From positions 1-18,550 of the forward strand of contig CAYMLG010000085.1 of assembly GCA_964391195.1 (NCBI GenBank): a stretch of 18,550 nt of DNA, written 5' to 3'. Source of the DNA: JAAYXE01 sp964391195 (lineage in GTDB: Bacteria; Chloroflexota; Anaerolineae; Anaerolineales; UBA4823). The position numbers and the translations under genes were made by a program. Each line of letters begins with the position of its first letter. The stretch's first letter is position 1. The notes beneath the pieces were generated by a model, which saw nothing but the letters and a program-made list of their open reading frames with translations, did no database searches and was not told the origin of the DNA. Shown in pieces: positions 13,820 to 18,550 of this stretch.

Positions 13820-14707
13820 ATGCAATTCGCCACAGAATTGCGCGTGGGTAAACACCGTCTGGAATGGGGGAAGCGTACTTACCTGATGGGGATCCTGAAC
13901 GTCACTCCGGACAGCTTCTCAGGAGATGGGATACTGGCCGGGGAGGATGGCGGTTGGGTGGAGCAGGCCATGGAGCAGGCCCGGCGTTTCATCGCCGCCG
14001 GGGCGGACCTGCTGGACATCGGCGGCGAGAGCACGCGGCCGGGGGCCGAGCCCGTGGGGGCCGAAGAGGAGGCCCGGCGCATCTTGCCCGTGATCCGCTC
14101 CCTGGCGGCCGAATTCGATACCCTCCTCTCGGTGGACACCTACCGGGCACAGGTGGCGGAGGCGGCGCTGCAAGCGGGGGCGCACATCATCAACGATGTG
14201 TGGCGGCTGCGGGCAGATCCGGACATGGCCGGGGTTGTCGCCCGCTACCAGGCCCCGGTCATCCTGATGCACAACCGCGCTTCCTGGGCCTCGGAGGAAA
14301 TCCGCCGGCGGCTGGGCGGGCGGTACATTGGCGAGCCATACGATGACTTGCTGGAGGACGTGAAAAGCGAGCTGCTCGAAAGCATAGAGCTGGCCCGGGC
14401 GGCGGGAGTCCCCGGCGAGCGGATCATCCTCGACCCCGGGATCGGCTTTGGCAAAACGGTGGAAGAGAACCTGGAACTGGTCAACCGCCTGGACGAGATC
14501 CGGGCGCTGGGGTATCCGGTGCTGCTCGCCCCGTCGCGTAAGAGTTTCATCGGCAAGACACTCGATCTGCCGCCGGACCAAAGGATGGAAGGTACGGCGG
14601 CCGCAGTAGCGGTGGGAATTGCGCGCGGCGCAGATATCGTCCGTGTGCACGATGTGGAACCCCTGGCAAGAGTGGTCCGCATGACGGACGCCATCGTCCG
14701 CCGCTGA
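13820..14707 (+). CDS. folP: Dihydropteroate synthase
   Basis: 295 residues. It joins the pterin pyrophosphate made by FolK with para-aminobenzoate to give dihydropteroate. This is a TIM-barrel enzyme and every conserved loop is visible: GILNVTPDSFS (24-34, Asn27 for magnesium), LDIGGESTRPGA (65-76), SVDTYRA (104-110), NDVW (125-128), ILMHNR (148-153), DPGIGFGK (205-212), APSRKSF (237-243) and VRVHDV (274-279). A slight variant is DSFSGDG where DSFSDGG is common. STRPGA and SRKS, where sulfonamide contacts occur, are standard. AGAGGGG lies just before the ATG. It is near folK but not contiguous with it. Confidence 0.97.
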   Translation: MQFATELRVGKHRLEWGKRTYLMGILNVTPDSFSGDGILAGEDGGWVEQAMEQARRFIAAGADLLDIGGESTRPGAEPVGAEEEARRILPVIRSLAAEFDTLLSVDTYRAQVAEAALQAGAHIINDVWRLRADPDMAGVVARYQAPVILMHNRASWASEEIRRRLGGRYIGEPYDDLLEDVKSELLESIELARAAGVPGERIILDPGIGFGKTVEENLELVNRLDEIRALGYPVLLAPSRKSFIGKTLDLPPDQRMEGTAAAVAVGIARGADIVRVHDVEPLARVVRMTDAIVRR

Positions 14708-14782
14708 GACATACTTTTTCTTAACATCTGCGACATACGGTTTCTGTACAAAGCGTATTACGCCAAAGGGAGGATTTTTATT

Positions 14783-17521
14783 ATGCAAGACTATTTCAAT
14801 GCACGCCATGTCCTTCAGACCGGCCATGGCGATTACGTGATCTACCGGCTCAAAAAACTGGAAGAAGACGGACTGACAAAAATCGACCGCCTGCCCTTTT
14901 CCATCCGAATTATGCTTGAATCGCTGCTGCGGCTGTGCAACAACGTGGAGATCACGGAGCAGGATGTGATCAACCTGGCGGCCTGGGAACCCCAGGTTGA
15001 AATCCGCCCGACGCTGCCATACCGCCCGGCGCGGGTGATCATGCAGGATTTCACCGGCGTCCCGGCGATCGTGGATCTGGCCGCGATGCGCTCCAGCATG
15101 AAGAAGTTGGGGGGCGATCCGGAGCTGATCAACCCCCTCGTGCCGGTAGACCTGGTGATCGACCACTCGGTGCAGGTGGATTTCTTCGCCGTGCCCGATG
15201 CCCTGGTGCGCAACGCGGAATTAGAGTTCCGGCGCAACCGCGAGCGGTACGAGTTCCTGCATTGGGGCCAACAGGCGTTTGACAACTTCCGGGTCGTTCC
15301 CCCGGCGACCGGGATCGTGCACCAGGTGAACCTGGAGTTCCTGGCCGATGTGGTGATGTCGAAAGTGGAAGACGGAGAACGGGTGGCCTTCCCGGACACG
15401 CTGGTCGGCACCGACTCGCACACCACGATGATCAACGGCCTGGGCGTGGTTGGATGGGGGGTCGGAGGGATCGAAGCCGAAGCGGCCATGCTGGGCCAGC
15501 CGATCGACATGCTCACCCCCGATGTGGTGGGGTTCAAGCTGCACGGCAGCCTGCCGGAAGGGGTCACGGCCACCGACCTGACATTGACCGTGACCCAGAT
15601 GCTGCGCCAGAAGGGGGTGGTGGGCAAGTTCGTGGAGTTCTACGGCCCCGGGCTGGCTTCCATGTCGCTGCCCGACCGGGCGACGATCGCCAACATGTCG
15701 CCGGAATACGGGGCGACGATCGGCTTCTTCCCCGTGGATGACGAGACGCTGAGCTACCTGCGCCTGACCGGCCGGCCGGAGGAGGTGGTCGAACGGGTGG
15801 AGCGGTACACGAAGGAGCAGGGCCTGTTCCGCACCGCCGATACCCCGGACCCGGTGTTCAGCGATACCCTGGAGCTCGATCTGGGCACGGTCGAACCGAG
15901 CCTGGCCGGGCCGAAGCGCCCGCAGGACCGGGTGCCGCTGAGCGATATGCAGCGCCAGTTCCGCATTGCCCTCACCGGCCCGGTGAAAGAGCGCGGTTAC
16001 AACCTGTCCCTGGACGATCTGGGGCGGAAAGCCACCATCGGCACCAACGGCAGCCAGATGGAGATGGGCCATGGGGCGGTGGTGATCGCCGCAATCACCT
16101 CCTGCACAAACACATCCAACCCGTCGGTGATGCTTGGGGCGGGGCTGGTGGCCAAGAAGGCCGTGGAACTGGGGATGAAGGTGAAGCCGTATGTGAAAAC
16201 CAGCCTGGCCCCCGGCTCCACCGTGGTGACAGAATACCTCAAAAAGGCCGGCCTGCTGGACGACCTGGAGCAGATTGGTTTCAATGTGGTGGGCTATGGC
16301 TGCACCACCTGCATCGGGAACTCCGGTCCGCTGCCCAACGAGGTGGTCAAAGCCATCACCGGGCAGGAACTGGTGGCGGTGGGGGTGCTCTCGGGCAACC
16401 GCAACTTCGAAGGGCGCATCCACCCTTACACAAAGGCCAACTACCTGGCCTCACCCCCGCTGGTGGTGGCGTATGCCCTGGCCGGGACGGTGGACATCGA
16501 CCTGATGCACGATCCCATCGGGGAAGACCGGGACGGCAATCCGGTGTACCTGCGGGATATCTGGCCGACGTCCGAGGAGATCCGCCGCACGATCGCGGCC
16601 GCGGTGGAACCGGAGATGTTCCGTGAGCGCTATTCCAATGTCTTCTCGGGGAATGAGACCTGGAACAACATCCAGGCGACGGGGAGCGAGCTCTACGATT
16701 GGGATGAGAACTCCACCTATATCCAGGAGCCGCCGTTCTTCGAGGAGCTGACCCTGGAGGTGAAGCCGGTCGAAGACATCCATAACGCCCGGGCGCTGGT
16801 CGTGCTGGGCGATTCGATCACCACCGACCACATCTCACCGGCGGGGGCTATCCCGCTGGACAGCCCGGCCGGGCGCTACCTGACGGAGCGCGGGGTGACC
16901 GTGCGCGACTTCAACTCTTATGGTTCCCGGCGTGGGAACGACCGGATCATGACCCGCGGCACTTTTGCCAATATCCGCCTGAAAAACCGCCTGGTGCCGG
17001 AGATCGAAGGCGGGTACACGCTCCACCTGCCGGATGAAGAGCAGATGACCATCTTCGAGGCAGCCGGGCGGTACAAGCAGGAAGGGGTGCCGCTGATCGT
17101 GCTGGCCGGGAAGGAATACGGCACCGGTTCCAGCCGGGACTGGGCGGCCAAGGGCACTCTCCTGTTGGGAGTCAAAGCGGTGATTGCCGAGTCTTACGAG
17201 CGGATCCACCGCTCCAACCTGATCGGGATGGGCGTGCTCCCCCTGCAATTCATGCCGGGTGAGAGCGTCGATGCCCTCGGGTTGACCGGCAAGGAGACCT
17301 TCACGATCACCGGGTTGTCCGATCACATGGCCCCGCGCAGCGAGGTCACCGTCCGGGCGACGCGGCCCAAGGCCGGGAGAGGGTCTGGAACGGAGGAGAT
17401 CGTTTTTAAGGCGATCACCCGCATGGACACGCCGGTGGAGGTGAACTATTACCGCAACGGCGGCATCCTGCATACGGTGCTGCGCCGGATGGCAGCCGAG
17501 GCACAGCCAGACCGGGAGTGA
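14783..17521 (+). CDS. acnA: Aconitate hydratase A
   Basis: 912 residues, the normal size of the AcnA/IRP1-type enzyme. It interconverts citrate and isocitrate in the TCA cycle using a 4Fe-4S cluster. The cluster cysteines are Cys441 (SCTNTSNPS) and Cys507/Cys510 (YGCTTCIGNSG). LVGTDSHTTMINGLGVVGWG (208-227) is the substrate-site loop. The swivelling C-terminal domain is complete: GDSITTDHISPAG (676-688), NSYGSRRGND (711-720) and GTGSSRDWAAKG (780-791), which holds the catalytic Ser. GGGAGG precedes the ATG. The gene follows folP by 75 bases but is metabolically separate. A strong hairpin follows it. No frameshift or missing residue is seen. Confidence 0.98.
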   Translation: MQDYFNARHVLQTGHGDYVIYRLKKLEEDGLTKIDRLPFSIRIMLESLLRLCNNVEITEQDVINLAAWEPQVEIRPTLPYRPARVIMQDFTGVPAIVDLAAMRSSMKKLGGDPELINPLVPVDLVIDHSVQVDFFAVPDALVRNAELEFRRNRERYEFLHWGQQAFDNFRVVPPATGIVHQVNLEFLADVVMSKVEDGERVAFPDTLVGTDSHTTMINGLGVVGWGVGGIEAEAAMLGQPIDMLTPDVVGFKLHGSLPEGVTATDLTLTVTQMLRQKGVVGKFVEFYGPGLASMSLPDRATIANMSPEYGATIGFFPVDDETLSYLRLTGRPEEVVERVERYTKEQGLFRTADTPDPVFSDTLELDLGTVEPSLAGPKRPQDRVPLSDMQRQFRIALTGPVKERGYNLSLDDLGRKATIGTNGSQMEMGHGAVVIAAITSCTNTSNPSVMLGAGLVAKKAVELGMKVKPYVKTSLAPGSTVVTEYLKKAGLLDDLEQIGFNVVGYGCTTCIGNSGPLPNEVVKAITGQELVAVGVLSGNRNFEGRIHPYTKANYLASPPLVVAYALAGTVDIDLMHDPIGEDRDGNPVYLRDIWPTSEEIRRTIAAAVEPEMFRERYSNVFSGNETWNNIQATGSELYDWDENSTYIQEPPFFEELTLEVKPVEDIHNARALVVLGDSITTDHISPAGAIPLDSPAGRYLTERGVTVRDFNSYGSRRGNDRIMTRGTFANIRLKNRLVPEIEGGYTLHLPDEEQMTIFEAAGRYKQEGVPLIVLAGKEYGTGSSRDWAAKGTLLLGVKAVIAESYERIHRSNLIGMGVLPLQFMPGESVDALGLTGKETFTITGLSDHMAPRSEVTVRATRPKAGRGSGTEEIVFKAITRMDTPVEVNYYRNGGILHTVLRRMAAEAQPDRE

Positions 17522-17564
17522 TGAGCCGGACCCGGCCTGCGGGCCTGGCGACCAAAAAATCGAA

Positions 17565-17600
17565 GCGGGGTGCGGGCTGTGTATTCAGCCCGCACCCCGC
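17565..17600. terminator. Strong hairpin terminator after aconitase
   Basis: Perfect 15-base GC-rich arms (17565-17579 and 17586-17600) with a 6-base loop, 44 bases after the acnA stop. On the minus strand a T run (complement of 17554-17559) follows, so it may serve the convergent minus-strand gene as well. Confidence 0.8.
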
Positions 17601-17655
17601 CTGTGATTAACCCCGGCGAAGGTCAGGGTTCCCATAGCTTTTTCAAAAGTAAGCG

Positions 17656-17706
17656 AATTTAGGGGGGATGGCTGGGCTGCATAGCCCGCCCATCTCCCCT
17701 AAATTT
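17656..17706. terminator. Long hairpin terminator of the last minus-strand gene
   Basis: Arms of about 23 bases (17656-17678 and 17683-17706) pair almost fully around the loop GCAT. It follows the minus-strand stop at 17745. On the plus strand TTTATTTTT follows, so it can stop transcription both ways. The right arm carries GGGGAGATGG on the minus strand, shared with the terminator at 74-116. Confidence 0.75.
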
Positions 17707-17744
17707 ATTTTTCAAAACCTGGCTTACGACTTCGAGAAGCCTCC

Positions 17745-18550
17745 TCAGGGCTCGCGGCCGCCGTTGACCAGGGTGAAGCCCTGGACGAGCAGGCCGAGTT
17801 GGGTGAAGAAGGACCACAGCAGGGCGAAGGTGAGCACCCAGGCGGCCACCGTCACCTGGAAGGGCACGCGGTCTCGCGCCTGGTCCACGCGTTGGGCGAG
17901 GTCGGCCACCAGTTCCTGGTACTGCTCGACGACGCCGCGCCCTTCCTCCAGGTTGGTCTGTATGTTGGCTACATCGATCGCAATCAGGCCGATGTCGGCC
18001 TGGATGATCTCCATGTTATCCGTGGCGGTCTCCAGGCTGGTGTGCATCGATTCAAGAGAGGGGAAGATCGCGTCCAGGCTGGTGGAAACCTGCTGCAGCG
18101 CATCGCCCAGGGGCACCTCGGGGTCGTAATCGATGCCGGGCAGGATAGCCAGCGCGCCGAGCACCCGGTCGATGATCCGGGCGCTCTCTTGAGCAGAGCG
18201 CAGGGAAGTCTGGGCGGTTTCGAGGGTGCGGGGAAGGTCTTCATCTGAGAGGCTGGCCAGGGTGTCGAGCAGGGGCGTGGTGGCGTCGAGGGTATCGGCG
18301 GTGGCGCCGATAGTCTGCTGCAGGTCGGCCATGCTGTCGATCGACTGCACCAGCGAGCGGTGGGCGATCTGCAGCCCCTCGGAGGTGGTCTGCAGGGTGT
18401 CATCCAGGAGGGTGAGATAGCCGGTGAGGGTTTCTTCGAAGCGGGGCTTGAAGTACCATGTGCCGGCGATCCCGGCGAGGCTGAAAATGATGCCACCGAT
18501 GGCAGCGATGATGAAAGCTACGCCGAGGGTCGGGTTGATGAAGCGCTTCA
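17745..18550 (-). CDS. Two-helix membrane protein with coiled-coil-like middle (5' end outside window)
   Basis: 267 residues are visible, and the frame is open to the right edge at 18548, so the start lies outside. An internal GTG at 18350 would give a shorter protein but would remove the first membrane helix, so I do not take it as the start. One helix lies at about visible residues 8-31 (GVAFIIAAIGGIIFSLAG) and one at about 231-257 near the C-terminus. Between them, some 200 residues are rich in Leu, Ala, Gln, Thr, Ser and acidic residues with few Pro or Gly, fitting long helices or a coiled coil. The layout recalls the outer sensing part of chemoreceptors or a membrane-organising protein, but no signalling domain follows the second helix. 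Function is unknown. Confidence 0.75.
   Translation of the reverse strand, partial: KRFINPTLGVAFIIAAIGGIIFSLAGIAGTWYFKPRFEETLTGYLTLLDDTLQTTSEGLQIAHRSLVQSIDSMADLQQTIGATADTLDATTPLLDTLASLSDEDLPRTLETAQTSLRSAQESARIIDRVLGALAILPGIDYDPEVPLGDALQQVSTSLDAIFPSLESMHTSLETATDNMEIIQADIGLIAIDVANIQTNLEEGRGVVEQYQELVADLAQRVDQARDRVPFQVTVAAWVLTFALLWSFFTQLGLLVQGFTLVNGGREP

Noticed and set aside
13919..15166. Long minus-strand open frame of 415 residues opposite folP and acnA
   Set aside because: It lies antisense to two clearly real genes and its residue mix (rich in His, Arg, Gln, Pro) is that of a shadow frame in high-GC DNA. No motif is seen.
15221..16423. Minus-strand open frame of 400 residues inside acnA
   Set aside because: Antisense to the conserved aconitase core; low-complexity His/Arg/Gln composition.
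1..18550. An undescribed multi-gene defence or mobile system
   Set aside because: Nearly all genes belong to known core families. There is no nuclease, transposase, integrase, toxin or reverse transcriptase in the window, so I do not claim such a system.

Overview
The window reads as a chromosomal stretch of a high-GC, respiring bacterium. I lean towards Chloroflexota (an Anaerolineae-like lineage), most likely from a metagenome assembly because it contains a 100-N scaffold gap. The taxonomic call is inference from gene content and protein style: a fused b6-like cytochrome b with membrane-anchored diheme cytochromes c, plus a CCA-encoding tRNA-Ser. There is no rRNA, transposase, phage gene or CRISPR array.

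Left part (1-4409): one minus-strand respiratory operon reading Rieske protein -> cytochrome b -> diheme cytochrome c -> second diheme cytochrome c. It starts from a good sigma70-like promoter at 4121-4149 and ends at two tandem terminators at 22-116. Together it encodes a quinol:cytochrome c oxidoreductase with four c-type hemes, two b-type hemes and one 2Fe-2S cluster. The cytochrome b is unusual: b6-type heme spacing, no Glu in the quinol-site PEWY motif, and a soluble C-terminal extension of about 125 residues.

Middle part (4410-9166): housekeeping and accessory single genes. These are a small four-helix membrane protein divergent from the bc operon, a dienelactone-hydrolase-like enzyme, a GNAT acetyltransferase divergent from a PLP aminotransferase (with a palindrome over the presumed -10 box), tRNA-Ser(GGA), and a second two-part GNAT protein.

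Right part (9269-18550): a GH1 beta-glycosidase is divergent from a thiolase, which runs into folK. A gene-free tract of about 0.9 kb follows, packed with hairpin-forming repeats and holding the N gap. Then come a small STAS-like protein, folP and a full-length aconitase A. The last gene is an incomplete minus-strand protein with a membrane helix at each end of a coiled-coil-like region; it runs off the window.

The central-metabolism genes fit an aerobic or facultative heterotroph: aconitase in the TCA cycle, thiolase in fatty-acid or acetyl-CoA metabolism, a GH1 enzyme for sugar breakdown, folate synthesis and a bc complex for respiration. I see no clearly novel multi-gene system. The most interesting signals are the variant cytochrome b, the hairpin repeat tract whose gap flanks are identical, and a 10-base motif shared by three terminator-like hairpins.
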